This document shows positions 27,592-36,726 of a stretch of DNA of 64,000 bases, piece by piece. Within the stretch, counting starts at the first letter, position 1; each line of letters opens with the position of its first letter. The position numbers and the translations under genes are program-made. Below the pieces are notes generated by a model that saw only the letters and a list, made by a program, of their open reading frames with translations, ran no database searches and had not been told where the DNA came from. This DNA is from an uncultured Granulosicoccus sp. (lineage in GTDB: Bacteria; Pseudomonadota; Gammaproteobacteria; Granulosicoccales; Granulosicoccaceae). The stretch lies in assembly GCA_937991945.1 (NCBI GenBank), contig CALKLO010000023.1, forward strand, positions 1 through 64,000, read 5' to 3'.

Positions 27592-30156
27592 ATGGCAAGT
27601 TTTCCATCCAGCGCAAGTGTCGTCATTATTGGACAAGGCGGCATCGTAGGCGCCTCAGTTGCCCATCACCTCATTGAACGAGGCTGGGACAATATCGTCG
27701 GTATCGATAAGTCAGCCGTACCAACTGATGTCGGGTCGACGGCGCATGCCTCTGACTTTTGTTATGCCACCGCGCACGACAACATGACGTGTTACACCAC
27801 TAAATACAGTATCGACTTTTTCGAAAAGTTGGGTCGGTACGAAAAAGTGGGTGGACTGGAAGTAGCCAGAGTCGGTGATGACGATCGTATGGCAGAGCTC
27901 AAACGAAAAGTGGCCTCAGGCAAAGCCTTTGGCACAAACGCTTACATGATCAGCGCCGCTGAAGCCAAAGAAAAAATGCCTCTATTAGAAGAGAGCATGA
28001 TTCAAGGCGCATTGTGGGACCCTGATGCAGGGCTTGTCGCACCTCGCTCTCAAGTGGTAACCGGCGAAATGGTCGAAGCGTGCGAGAAAACCGGCAAATT
28101 ATCAGTCTTCGCGAACACCTCCGCTAACGCCCTGGATATTAAAAACGGTCGCATAGTCGGTGTGGAAACAACGCGAGGCTATATCAAGGCAGACCATGTC
28201 GTTGTATGCGCAGGCTTATGGGGACGCCTGATTGCACAAATGGCCGGTGAGGATCTTCCCGTTATGCCTGTCGATCACCCGCTACTGTGGTTCGGCCCGT
28301 ACAACGAGTTTGAAGGCACGGGTAAAGACATTGGCTACCCCTTGTTACGTGATCAAGGCAATTCAGCGTATTTACGCGATACCGGTGATCCGAAAACCTC
28401 CGAAGGCGGCATGATCGAATGGGGCTACTACGAAGAAAAAGAACCACGCATGTGTCACCCGCGAGATCTTTTAGAAAAAGAAGATGCACGCCTATCACCG
28501 TCACAACGCGATTTAGAGATGGAACAAATCATGGAGCCTTTAGAGCGCGCCATGGAGCTCACGCCTATTTTGGGTGAGCTGGGCTATGACGAGAAGCGCT
28601 CATTTAACGGCCTGCTTCAAGTCACCGCCGATGGCGGCCCCTCTGTTGGTGAGTCCAGCAAAGTTCGCGGCTTGTGGTACGCAGTCTCTGTATGGGTAAA
28701 AGACGGACCCGGCACCGGCAAAGTCATCGCCGACTGGATGACGGATGGTCGTACTGAGATTGATCACAGTGGCATCGATGTATCGCGCTACTACCCCTTC
28801 CAGCAAGAAGAGCAATATATTCACGATCGTTGCTACGAAACAGCATTCAAAATCTATAACCCTGCCGTTCACACTCGCGAGCCTTACGGCAAAGGCCGTG
28901 GTGTTCGCACCAGTCCTTTTTATGAAAGAGAAGAAGCGCTGGGCGCCTACTTCATGGAAGCTGCTGGCTGGGAAAGAGCACACGGTTATGCGAGTAATGA
29001 ACATTTACTAGAAAAATTTGGTGACAAAGTTCCTGTCCGTGAAAACGAATGGGACAACCGTCACTTCTGGCGTGTATCCAATGCAGAACACCTACAACTG
29101 ACTGAAGACGTGGGCATGGTTAACCTATCTCACTTTGCCATTATTGATGTGACAGGCGATGACGCCGAAGCCTTGATGGAGTATGTCTGTGTTGCCAAGG
29201 TGGGTGGTGACACCGCAATTGGTAAAGGTATTTACACACACTTTTTAGATCATGTCGGTGGCGTACGAGCTGACTTAACTGTCATAAGAATGGCCGAAAA
29301 TCATTTCCGCGTGATGGACGGCGGCGACTCCGGTGCTCGCGATTTAGTCTGGTTACAACGCATGCGTGATGATCACGGCTTTAATGCAGTTGTTGAAGAC
29401 AAAACAACAGAAAACTCTTGCCTTGGCATTTGGGGACCTAACGCTCGAACCACGCTGCAAAAAGTCATTAGTGAACCCGATGCAATAACCCATGAAAACC
29501 ATCCGTTCATGGCAGTTAAAACAATCACCATCAATGGCGTCAACGTAGCAGCCTTTAGAATTTCGTACGTTGGCGAGCAAGGCTGGGAGTTGCATTTCAA
29601 ATATGAAGATGGCTTAGCCGTGTGGGATGCTCTGGCAGCCGAAGGTGTAACGCCTATCGGTGTCGAGACCTATGCAAACAGTCGACGCATGGAGAAAAGC
29701 CTGCGCTTACAAAACGCAGACCTACTCACTGAATACAACTTGCTTGAAGCAGACCTTGCGCGCCCTAAAGTTAAAGCGGCTAATTTCCATGGGAAGGAAG
29801 CTTACGTTGGGCATCGCGAACTGGAACATCAAGTGGCGTACCTATGCACATTTACCATGGTCAATAACATCGACAGTGAGGGTGTAGCACGCTACCCCGT
29901 CGGTATTAGCCCCATCATGGATTCAGCAACGGGTGAAACCATCGTTGATGAAAAGGGTCGTCGCTCTTACACAACCAGTATTGCCTATGGCCCGACCATC
30001 GGTAAGAACATTGCCTTAGGGTACTTACCGTATGCGCACTGCGAGGTGGGCAAGGAATTTTTAATGGAATACTTTGGCGAGCAGTACCCCATCAAAGTCG
30101 AGTCAGTGGGCTACAAACCGATGTACGACCCACAAAATCTAAAACCTAAGTCATAA
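27592..30156 (+). CDS. FAD-dependent dimethylglycine/sarcosine dehydrogenase-like protein with GcvT module
   Basis: An 854-residue two-module enzyme. The N-terminal half is a DAO-type flavoprotein: VVIIGQGGIVGASVAHHL for FAD, then GSTAHASDF, equivalent to the STxHA region where related enzymes attach FAD. The C-terminal half (about 430-854) is the folate-binding GcvT domain (GWELHFKYEDGLAVWDAL and a GcvT C-terminal barrel). Such enzymes oxidatively demethylate N-methyl amines and hand the one-carbon unit to tetrahydrofolate. The substrate (dimethylglycine, sarcosine or another methylated compound) cannot be told from sequence. I chose the ATG at 27592; 16 upstream codons are open but lack family character. 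It faces the hmg operon, with a strong hairpin between. Confidence 0.85.
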   Translation: MASFPSSASVVIIGQGGIVGASVAHHLIERGWDNIVGIDKSAVPTDVGSTAHASDFCYATAHDNMTCYTTKYSIDFFEKLGRYEKVGGLEVARVGDDDRMAELKRKVASGKAFGTNAYMISAAEAKEKMPLLEESMIQGALWDPDAGLVAPRSQVVTGEMVEACEKTGKLSVFANTSANALDIKNGRIVGVETTRGYIKADHVVVCAGLWGRLIAQMAGEDLPVMPVDHPLLWFGPYNEFEGTGKDIGYPLLRDQGNSAYLRDTGDPKTSEGGMIEWGYYEEKEPRMCHPRDLLEKEDARLSPSQRDLEMEQIMEPLERAMELTPILGELGYDEKRSFNGLLQVTADGGPSVGESSKVRGLWYAVSVWVKDGPGTGKVIADWMTDGRTEIDHSGIDVSRYYPFQQEEQYIHDRCYETAFKIYNPAVHTREPYGKGRGVRTSPFYEREEALGAYFMEAAGWERAHGYASNEHLLEKFGDKVPVRENEWDNRHFWRVSNAEHLQLTEDVGMVNLSHFAIIDVTGDDAEALMEYVCVAKVGGDTAIGKGIYTHFLDHVGGVRADLTVIRMAENHFRVMDGGDSGARDLVWLQRMRDDHGFNAVVEDKTTENSCLGIWGPNARTTLQKVISEPDAITHENHPFMAVKTITINGVNVAAFRISYVGEQGWELHFKYEDGLAVWDALAAEGVTPIGVETYANSRRMEKSLRLQNADLLTEYNLLEADLARPKVKAANFHGKEAYVGHRELEHQVAYLCTFTMVNNIDSEGVARYPVGISPIMDSATGETIVDEKGRRSYTTSIAYGPTIGKNIALGYLPYAHCEVGKEFLMEYFGEQYPIKVESVGYKPMYDPQNLKPKS

Positions 30157-30159
30157 GCA

Positions 30160-30188
30160 TACTGGGGTGTGTTTTACACACCCCAGTA
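30160..30188. terminator. Bidirectional hairpin between the dehydrogenase and hmg operon
   Basis: TACTGGGGTGTGT and its perfect complement form a 13-bp stem with a 3-nt loop, directly after the dehydrogenase stop and 9 bp beyond the maiA stop. The gene ends converge here. It lacks a T run, but the stem is strong, so it may end both transcripts or protect their 3' ends. Confidence 0.6.
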
Positions 30189-30197
30189 GCAGACTTG

Positions 30198-30842
30198 TTA
30201 TGTGGCGTCTGGCTGATTTTCAGGCAGGCCCTGCACGAATACTGGTAGCTCAAGACAGGCGTTAACAATACGCTCAATGGTGGGATACGCATCAATGGGC
30301 ACATCAAAACGGCGATTGTTTATAGCCTGTGATACCAAACAAATATCCGCAATCGTGATGCTATTGCCATGGCAGTACCGCCCTGTTTCAGCCTCGGATG
30401 CTAACCGCGTTTCCAACGCTGCAAAACCTTCATTAGCCCATCGCTGAAACCATGCTTTAACGGCCTTGTCATCAGCCCCTAACTCCTCACGCACGTATTG
30501 CAGTATTCGCAAATTATTCACCGGGTGAATATCCATTGCGACTATGTGCGCTAATGAGCGAACTCTAGCCCGCTCCATCGGTGTTGAGGGTAGCAATGCT
30601 GGCTCTGGATGTACTTCATCCAAGTATTCCAGAATAGCCATAGACTGAGAGATAACGCCATCCGGAGTTTCTAACGATGGCACTAGACCTTGAGCATTGA
30701 GACTCAAAAATGCCTCACTCTTATGTTCTCTCTTTAACAACGCATAAGAGGCATATTCGTAATCCACGCCTTTCATCGCCAGCGCAATACGAACCCGTAT
30801 GGACGTCGATGAACGAAAGTAGTTGTGCAGTATCGTTGGCAT
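30198..30842 (-). CDS. maiA: Maleylacetoacetate isomerase (zeta-class glutathione transferase)
   Basis: Glutathione-dependent isomerase converting maleylacetoacetate to fumarylacetoacetate, the penultimate step of homogentisate breakdown. The 214 residues have the thioredoxin-fold N-terminal domain with YFRSSTSIRVRIALAMKG, containing the SSxSxRVR glutathione site of the zeta class, and the all-helical C-terminal domain with NSITIADICLVSQ. It is the last gene of the operon, 8 bp after fahA. Confidence 0.93.
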   Translation of the reverse strand: MPTILHNYFRSSTSIRVRIALAMKGVDYEYASYALLKREHKSEAFLSLNAQGLVPSLETPDGVISQSMAILEYLDEVHPEPALLPSTPMERARVRSLAHIVAMDIHPVNNLRILQYVREELGADDKAVKAWFQRWANEGFAALETRLASEAETGRYCHGNSITIADICLVSQAINNRRFDVPIDAYPTIERIVNACLELPVFVQGLPENQPDAT

Positions 30843-30850
30843 GAGTGGTA

Positions 30851-31864
30851 TCAGCCTTTTAGTTCTTCAACCGACTGATAGATATCGCCAAACAAAGAGT
30901 TACCGTCAGCATCATTCATGTGTATTCGCACCGTGTCACCGAACTGCATAAAGGCCGTTGAAGGCTTACCATCGTTAATCGTCTCGATCATACGAATCTC
31001 GGCTATGCACGAATACCCAACCCCACCTTGATCGATAGGCTTACTCGGCTCACCTTCCATTTTGTTACTCACCGTGCCAGACCCAACAATGGTACCTGCA
31101 CTCAATGGTCGAGACTTAGCGGCATGGGCAACAAGCGTTGGAAAATCAAACGTCATGTCTACACCGGCTTCAGCTTTGCCAAAAGGCTTTTCGTTATATT
31201 CAACAAGCAGAGGCAGATGGAGTTTTCCGTCTGCCCAAGCACCGCCCAGTTCATCAGCGGTTATAGCCACAGGTGAAAAAGCTGAGGAAGGCTTACTTTG
31301 AAAAAATCCAAAACCTTTACCTAGCTCTGCAGGAATAAGCGCACGCAAAGACACATCGTTGACCAACATCAGTAAACGAATACTATCGGCTGCTTGTTCT
31401 TTAGTTGCTCCAAAAGGCACATCACCTGTGATTACCGCAATTTCTCCTTCCATATCAATACCCCAGTCAGTGGTGGGCATTTTAATGGCATCGCGGGGTC
31501 CTAGAAACGTATCGGATCCACCTTGATACATGAGAGGATCTGTCCAGAAACTAGCGGGCACTTCAGCGCCACGGGCCTTGCGCACGAGCTCTACATGATT
31601 CACATAAGCCGAACCATCAGCCCATTGATACGCTCTTGGCAGTGGAGACTCTACAGCCGACTGGTCAAAAGCCTGCCCCATGCTTGTGTCTGCATTGAGT
31701 TTATCGGACAACGATTGAAGCTTAGGTGACATCGCATCCCAGTCGTCCAACACCGCTTGCAACGTTGAGGCAACATCAGTGGCTTCGATATAACGGGCTA
31801 GATCTTTGGAGACGACAACGAGTTGGCCATCACGGCTTGAGTTACGTTTTGTTGCTAGTTTCAT
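30851..31864 (-). CDS. fahA: Fumarylacetoacetate hydrolase
   Basis: Hydrolase splitting fumarylacetoacetate into fumarate and acetoacetate. The 337-residue product carries the FAH catalytic domain: DMEGEIAVITGDVPFG (metal ligands Glu/Asp), VNDVSLRALIPAELGKGFGF, SAFSPVAITADE and GSGTVSNK. It is the shorter bacterial form. It overlaps the small DUF2783-like gene by 4 bp. Confidence 0.93.
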   Translation of the reverse strand: MKLATKRNSSRDGQLVVVSKDLARYIEATDVASTLQAVLDDWDAMSPKLQSLSDKLNADTSMGQAFDQSAVESPLPRAYQWADGSAYVNHVELVRKARGAEVPASFWTDPLMYQGGSDTFLGPRDAIKMPTTDWGIDMEGEIAVITGDVPFGATKEQAADSIRLLMLVNDVSLRALIPAELGKGFGFFQSKPSSAFSPVAITADELGGAWADGKLHLPLLVEYNEKPFGKAEAGVDMTFDFPTLVAHAAKSRPLSAGTIVGSGTVSNKMEGEPSKPIDQGGVGYSCIAEIRMIETINDGKPSTAFMQFGDTVRIHMNDADGNSLFGDIYQSVEELKG

Positions 31865-32064
31865 GATTCAGTCATACCAGATTGTGCAAGCCTAATGGCT
31901 TCCTTAATAGTTGAAGAGTCGCCTACTTGATTCATCAGTAAAAGCACCATACGTGCATTAAACCTGTGGGCTTGTTCTTTGGTCATTCCCTCCATGGCAT
32001 CTAACAACTTGGCATAGATGTCATCGGCTTGAGGGCCTAAGTTATTGTCGGTGATAAGACTCAT
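31861..32064 (-). CDS. Small DUF2783-family protein, probable partner of the FAD hydroxylase (MhaB-like)
   Basis: A 67-residue soluble helical protein (MSLITDNNLGPQADDIYAK start, ATG 32064). The length, the LGPQADDIYAKLLDAMEGM pattern and position match DUF2783. Genes of this type accompany FAD monooxygenases in homogentisate clusters; in Pseudomonas putida the comparable small coupling protein of 3-hydroxyphenylacetate 6-hydroxylase is MhaB. I infer the same role here. The start overlaps the hydroxylase stop (ATGA) and its stop overlaps fahA, so all three are translationally coupled. Confidence 0.65.
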   Translation of the reverse strand: MSLITDNNLGPQADDIYAKLLDAMEGMTKEQAHRFNARMVLLLMNQVGDSSTIKEAIRLAQSGMTES

Positions 32065-33686
32065 GAGGCAACTGCTGTACGTTGTGATCCGCATGCTTTG
32101 CTCAATGCTGCCGCGACACTCTCTACATTGACAGCCCTTGAAGGCCAGCGTGCCGCTATGTGTTGATCGGGTCGAATGAGAAAAGCACCTTTGCCGTAAC
32201 GGTTGTGCGCATAGTCATTTCCCTCAAGCTTTACAACTGACAAAGATTCGATAGAGGTCATTTCATCAGGCGCGTCGCAATCAACCAATAGCAGTGTAAA
32301 ACTATTACCTAGATTGTTGAGTAGCCACCCGTTGTTATCGGTGGGAAGATCAGGTGCTGCTTTACCGTTTAGTGAGTGGATGCTTAAGGGCTCATCAGCA
32401 TCCTCTACTTGGGGCTCATCGCTTTGCAATGTCATGCCATCTAAAACACACGGTGTCGATAACCGCCCAGAATTTATTAAACTTCTGGCGAACGGTAAAT
32501 CGCCTGCAAGATCTAGAATTTCATCTCGGTATAAACGTTCCATGTCGCTATTAGGGGACATGAATCGTGTGGCTTGTGCTGAGTTTTTGATGTTTTCACT
32601 GGCACCGTGTCCGCGCTCTTCTTCGTACGTTTGTAATAGGCTTTGCGGTGCTTCACCCTTAACTACCAAGGCCAACTTCCAGCATAGGTTGTCAACATCG
32701 TGCATACCACCGTTGCCGCCTCTTGCGCCAAAGGGAGAAACGACATGGGCACTGTCGCCCACAAATAGCAACCGACCATGTACAAATTGATCGAGCTTGG
32801 CACAACTAAATTTGTAGACACTCACCCACGACAATTCAAAGGGTTCGTCACCGACTATTTCCTTGATTCGTGGAATGACTTTATCTGGCTGACTCTCGGC
32901 GACCGGGTCAGCATCAGCACCGAGTTGTAAATCGATACGATAGATATTATCGGGTTGCTTGTGCAGCAGCGCCGATTGCCCCTCATGAAACGGCGGCTTG
33001 AACCAAAACCATCTTTCGGGGTTATTTGCGTCAGGGAATGGATTACCCTGCATTTCAATATCCGCAATAAGAAAGCGCTCTTCAAAGGTTTGGCCCTCAA
33101 AGGATAGCCCCATACGTTTGCGAGTTGGAGACCCTGCCCCGTCGCACGCCAACACATAATCTGCCGTAAGACTATAAGGACCTTCAGGTGTTTCTATGCA
33201 TAAGCTAACGTTATCATCTGCGATGACATGATCAACGACTTTATGCTTAAAGCGCAAATCGATGAGATCAGGAAATTCCTGTGCTCGTTCAACTAAATAT
33301 TGCTCTACGTGATATTGCTGCAAATTGATGAAGGCTGGCATTTTGTGCCCAGCTTCTGGCAATAGGTCAAAGTTATAGACTTCATCGCTGCCATGAAATA
33401 ATCGTCCGGTTTTCCACGTCACGCCTTTTTCCAGCATGCGCTCACCTACTCCCAGGCGATCATAAATTTCCAAACTACGTTTTGCCCAACAAATAGCGCG
33501 CGACCCCACGGACACCACGTTATTGTCATCAAGTACAACAACAGCAATACCCTGCAAGGCTAGATCTATCGCCGCAGACAACCCGATGGGGCCTGCCCCC
33601 ACTATAGCAACGCTATAGTGGGTATCAGTGTTTCCGGATAGTTCTGGCGGTGTTTTAAAATCAAACGCTGGGTATTGCTGCGACAT
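32061..33686 (-). CDS. FAD-dependent aromatic hydroxylase (MhaA-like, hydroxyphenylacetate hydroxylase candidate)
   Basis: Class A flavoprotein monooxygenase of 541 residues. Motifs in order: YSVAIVGAGPIGLSAAIDLA (FAD binding, from about residue 25), LACDGAGSPTRKRMGL (DG region, about 175-190) and LFVGDSAHVVSPFGARGGNG (GD motif, about 300-320). A degenerate thioredoxin-like C-terminal domain is consistent with the MhpA/PobA-like group. Its location behind hmgA and next to the MhaB-like gene suggests it makes homogentisate from 3- or 4-hydroxyphenylacetate; substrate choice is inference. It lies 4 bp after the MBL-fold gene. Confidence 0.78.
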   Translation of the reverse strand: MSQQYPAFDFKTPPELSGNTDTHYSVAIVGAGPIGLSAAIDLALQGIAVVVLDDNNVVSVGSRAICWAKRSLEIYDRLGVGERMLEKGVTWKTGRLFHGSDEVYNFDLLPEAGHKMPAFINLQQYHVEQYLVERAQEFPDLIDLRFKHKVVDHVIADDNVSLCIETPEGPYSLTADYVLACDGAGSPTRKRMGLSFEGQTFEERFLIADIEMQGNPFPDANNPERWFWFKPPFHEGQSALLHKQPDNIYRIDLQLGADADPVAESQPDKVIPRIKEIVGDEPFELSWVSVYKFSCAKLDQFVHGRLLFVGDSAHVVSPFGARGGNGGMHDVDNLCWKLALVVKGEAPQSLLQTYEEERGHGASENIKNSAQATRFMSPNSDMERLYRDEILDLAGDLPFARSLINSGRLSTPCVLDGMTLQSDEPQVEDADEPLSIHSLNGKAAPDLPTDNNGWLLNNLGNSFTLLLVDCDAPDEMTSIESLSVVKLEGNDYAHNRYGKGAFLIRPDQHIAARWPSRAVNVESVAAALSKACGSQRTAVAS

Positions 33687-33690
33687 AAAA

Positions 33691-34641
33691 TTACCCCTGT
33701 AAATCAGTCCAAAGTTGCTTGTCCCGCTCAGCCGTCCAGATACGTGGTGTATCTAGATCGCGAGCTTCGTCATAGGCACGTGCCACGTTGAAAGGCAGGC
33801 AATGCTCATAGATAGCGTAATCACCAAACTTATCGTCACATGAAGCACGACAGGCATCCCATGCTTCTTTTAATGAGCCTCCACCTAAGGCCACTCGTGC
33901 AACCGGTGCATACGTTGACTTAACAAAGTCAGCGGTTAAATCTAGAGCTTCGTTGACCCTATGTGAGCCAACCAAAGCATCACCACGACCAGGGGCAATG
34001 GCATCGACGTCGAATTGACGAATGGCTTCTAACGTTCCTGGCCAATCATGGAAATGCGCATCACCGCAATAACACGCTGATTTGTACTCAACAATATCAC
34101 CGGTAAACATGACGTTTTGATCGGGTACGTAGGCAACAATGTCACCGGCCGTGTGAGCACGACCTAGATGCATGAGATCAACACGTCGCTTTCCCAAATA
34201 AAAGGTTTGACGCTGGTTGAACGTCTGAGTTGGCCAAGTCAATCCTTTGATTTCTTCGTGCCCTTGAAATAAGCGCGGAAAACGATCGAACTCTGAATCC
34301 CAATCTTCTTGACCGCGCTCTACGACCATAGCGCGGGCTTTTTCAGACATGATGATGTCCTGAGCCATATAGGCTTCCGCACCCAATACACGCACTGCGT
34401 GATAGTGAGAAAGCACAACATGTTTGATCGGCTTGTCGGTTACTGACTGTACTTTCTCAACCACCATTCGCGCTAAGCGTGGCGTGGCTTGAGCGTCAAC
34501 GATCATAACGCTGTCATCACCAATGATGACGCCAGTATTGGGATCGCCTTCAGCAGTGAACGCCCAGAGATCCTTGCCTACTTCAGTAAAGGATACTTTC
34601 TTTTCAGCTAGATCCCCTTGGGATGCAAATGCCTTGCTCAT
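33691..34641 (-). CDS. MBL-fold protein with altered metal ligands, in the hmg operon
   Basis: A 316-residue metallo-beta-lactamase-fold protein of unknown role. The usual HxHxDH appears as HYHAVR (residues about 98-103), so the Asp and the second His are replaced. The third-strand His and the bridging Asp remain (AHTAGD and FTGDIVEY). The usual C-terminal PGHG is PGRG. It may bind one metal, or a different ligand set. An additional [15 protein letters not shown] segment contributes Cys and His near the site. It overlaps hmgA by 4 bp, so it is likely to act on a pathway intermediate or by-product. Confidence 0.72.
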   Translation of the reverse strand: MSKAFASQGDLAEKKVSFTEVGKDLWAFTAEGDPNTGVIIGDDSVMIVDAQATPRLARMVVEKVQSVTDKPIKHVVLSHYHAVRVLGAEAYMAQDIIMSEKARAMVVERGQEDWDSEFDRFPRLFQGHEEIKGLTWPTQTFNQRQTFYLGKRRVDLMHLGRAHTAGDIVAYVPDQNVMFTGDIVEYKSACYCGDAHFHDWPGTLEAIRQFDVDAIAPGRGDALVGSHRVNEALDLTADFVKSTYAPVARVALGGGSLKEAWDACRASCDDKFGDYAIYEHCLPFNVARAYDEARDLDTPRIWTAERDKQLWTDLQG

Positions 34642-35945
34642 GTGTTTGTCTCTTGTTTCGGAAAATTACGTTTTAAATCTTTCCAGCAATCTACGTAGTC
34701 GTCTTGAAGACCGGGTAGTTCACTAGCGTAGCGTGTGACTTTTTGCGCGTAGCGTGTTTCGAACATAAAAGCTAAGGTGTTCTCAAGCTTCACCGGTGTA
34801 AGCGCGGCTGATGAAGCCTTTTCGAATCCAAAGGCATCTGGCCCATGCGGTAGCATTTGATTATGCAAACTGGCGCCACCGGGTACAAAGCCCTTCTCTT
34901 TGGCATCGTATGCACCTTTAATGAGCCCCATGAATTCACTCATGATGTTTCGGTGATACCACGGTGGACGAAAGGTATTCTCAGCAACCATCCAACGCGG
35001 GGGGAAAATAACAAAATCGATGTTAGCCGTGCCTGTTTGCTCTGTCGGGGATGTCAGCACCGTAAATATGGAGGGATCAGGATGATCAAAGGCGATGGCA
35101 CCTACTGGCGAGAATGTCGCTAAGTCGTATTTATACGGCGCGTAGTTTCCATGCCAAGCCACCACATCTAGTGGCGAGTGACCAATCTGGGTGCCATGAA
35201 ATTCACCACTCCATTTATAAATAACTCGACAAGGCACCTCTTTGTCTTCATAAGCGGCTACGGGTGTTTTGAAGTCCCGTGGGTTCGCTAAGCAATTAGC
35301 GCCTATCGGGCCCCGCTCTGGCAGCGTTAAGGGCGCGCCATAATTTTCACACAAGTAACCGCGAGCGCTGCTCTCCTGACAATCTACTCGAAATGTCATT
35401 CCTCGGGGTACCACGGCAATCTCGCCGGGGGCAACATGCATACGCCCAAGCTCCGTAAAAATAGCCAGCGAGCCTTGCTGCGGGACAAACAACAGTTCGC
35501 CATCCGCAACGCACATATAGGTGTCTGGGTCGTTAGTGTTGAAATCATAAATATGAGCAGCCATGCCTGTATGTGTTTGGACATCACCGGCAGTCGTCAT
35601 TGTATTAACGCCTGCTGCAAAGCTCGTATTCGGCTGAGCCTGTGGAATAGGGTCCCAACGGTACTGCCCCAAAGGCAGTGCTGAACTTTCACGCTGAGGC
35701 GCTGAGCTCCAACGGGCAAACTCTACGCCTTCGAAACGTGTGGTGTGCAGAACACTGGGGCGTATTCTGTAAAGCCAAGAGCGCTCATTTTGTCCACGAG
35801 GGGCTGTGAATGCCGAGCCCGAGAGCTGCTCCGCATACAACCCGAAAGCGCAGCGTTGAGGGCTATTTTGCCCTTGCGGCAATGCTCCAGGGAGTGCTTC
35901 GGTTTCAAAATCGTTACCAAAACCTGATTGGTACTCGAGCTCCAT
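34638..35945 (-). CDS. hmgA: Homogentisate 1,2-dioxygenase
   Basis: Iron(II) dioxygenase cleaving the homogentisate ring to maleylacetoacetate, 435 residues. The start [20 protein letters not shown] is typical. The iron-ligand region appears as [16 protein letters not shown] (His and Glu) and [12 protein letters not shown] (third His), with the substrate contact NDPDTYMC upstream. First gene of the operon; its predicted promoter overlaps a perfect MarR-type palindrome. Confidence 0.96.
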   Translation of the reverse strand: MELEYQSGFGNDFETEALPGALPQGQNSPQRCAFGLYAEQLSGSAFTAPRGQNERSWLYRIRPSVLHTTRFEGVEFARWSSAPQRESSALPLGQYRWDPIPQAQPNTSFAAGVNTMTTAGDVQTHTGMAAHIYDFNTNDPDTYMCVADGELLFVPQQGSLAIFTELGRMHVAPGEIAVVPRGMTFRVDCQESSARGYLCENYGAPLTLPERGPIGANCLANPRDFKTPVAAYEDKEVPCRVIYKWSGEFHGTQIGHSPLDVVAWHGNYAPYKYDLATFSPVGAIAFDHPDPSIFTVLTSPTEQTGTANIDFVIFPPRWMVAENTFRPPWYHRNIMSEFMGLIKGAYDAKEKGFVPGGASLHNQMLPHGPDAFGFEKASSAALTPVKLENTLAFMFETRYAQKVTRYASELPGLQDDYVDCWKDLKRNFPKQETNT

Positions 35946-35968
35946 AGTCGCCCCTACTAGTCAATTAA

Positions 35969-35982
35969 GTTACAATTGTAAC
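35969..35982. promoter_or_regulatory. Perfect palindromic operator GTTACAATTGTAAC between hmgA and marR
   Basis: A perfect 14-bp palindrome in the 63-bp divergent promoter region. It covers the predicted -10 box of hmgA. A second half-site GTAAC lies at 35993-35997. The size and AT-rich centre are typical of MarR-family operators, and the adjacent MarR gene is the obvious ligand, so repression of the hmg operon is expected. Confidence 0.7.
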
Positions 35983-36003
35983 CATTGATTTTGTAACTAT
36001 CAA
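35975..36003 (-). promoter_or_regulatory. Predicted sigma-70 promoter of the hmg operon
   Basis: On the minus strand TTGATA (35998-36003) and TACAAT (35975-35980) are spaced by 17 bp, a near-consensus pair, about 30 bp from the hmgA start. The -10 box lies inside the palindrome, so a bound repressor would block RNA polymerase directly. Confidence 0.6.
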
Positions 36004-36008
36004 CGCGA

Positions 36009-36470
36009 ATGAGCCACACAACCGATACGCTGGTATTAGAGGAATTCCTGCCATTTAGGCTCAACCGCCTGTCAGAGTCCATTAGCTTAAAATTCGCCCA
36101 GCACTACAAACGCGAATACGGCATGACACGCCCTGAGTGGCGGGCATTGGCAGCTCTAGGCCAGCACGGCGAATTAACCAGCACACAAATCGGTAAATTC
36201 TCCACCATGCATAAAACCAAGGTGAGCCGTGCAGTACAGGCGTTGAGCAAAAGAGGTTGGCTACATCGCCAGAGAGATGACAATGACCGCCGTGTTGAAT
36301 ACGTAAAGCTGACGCCTAACGGCCGCAAAAATTACGTGAAAATTGTCGAGCTAGCGCATGCGTTTGAAGAAGAACTGACCGCGTCCATGGATGAGTCAGC
36401 GAAGGCTACCGTGCAGAGCGCTCTAAAGCTGCTTGAGGAACTAGAGCAGCCTACTGCACCATCAAAATAA
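36009..36470 (+). CDS. MarR-family transcription regulator of the hmg operon
   Basis: A 153-residue winged-helix regulator. The DNA-binding part is seen as LTSTQIGKFSTMHKTKVSRAVQAL followed by the wing RQRDDNDRRVEYVKLT, each read within the full domain at residues 30-110. It is divergent from hmgA and separated by 63 bp containing the palindrome. By position it should repress the operon until an aromatic intermediate binds. It differs from the IclR-type HmgR known from Pseudomonas. Confidence 0.85.
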   Translation: MSHTTDTLVLEEFLPFRLNRLSESISLKFAQHYKREYGMTRPEWRALAALGQHGELTSTQIGKFSTMHKTKVSRAVQALSKRGWLHRQRDDNDRRVEYVKLTPNGRKNYVKIVELAHAFEEELTASMDESAKATVQSALKLLEELEQPTAPSK

Positions 36471-36488
36471 CAACGGCCTAAGAGCAGA

Positions 36489-36707
36489 CTAAGCCTCTGC
36501 GCGCAGGTGCTCGATAAACTCTTCAGTCAACGCATTGTTTGGCGCTAAGTGGATGCTTTTCTTATAGGCTCTTACGGCTGCCAGCGTTTTAGTGCTAGCC
36601 AAACCATCTATGGCGCCTTGATACAGCCCCATAACCTTCATGGTTTCCTGAATCATCATGACTTCACCTGTTGTCGCTAGCGGAGATCCGCGATCATTAA
36701 CACTCAT
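36489..36707 (-). CDS. Small peptidoglycan-binding-domain-like protein
   Basis: A 72-residue protein. Residues about 20-55 (MKVMGLYQGAIDGLASTKT then LAAVRAYKKS) match the pattern of peptidoglycan-binding domain 1: a GxxxGxxDG turn followed by TxxAVxxY. No signal peptide is seen. A shorter form from the Met pair at 36656-36659, preceded by AGGTGA, is equally possible and has the better ribosome site. It starts 19 bp after the stop of the giant surface protein gene on the same strand and may be cotranscribed. Confidence 0.5.
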   Translation of the reverse strand: MSVNDRGSPLATTGEVMMIQETMKVMGLYQGAIDGLASTKTLAAVRAYKKSIHLAPNNALTEEFIEHLRAEA

Positions 36708-36726
36708 ACAGCGAATGATAAACTGT

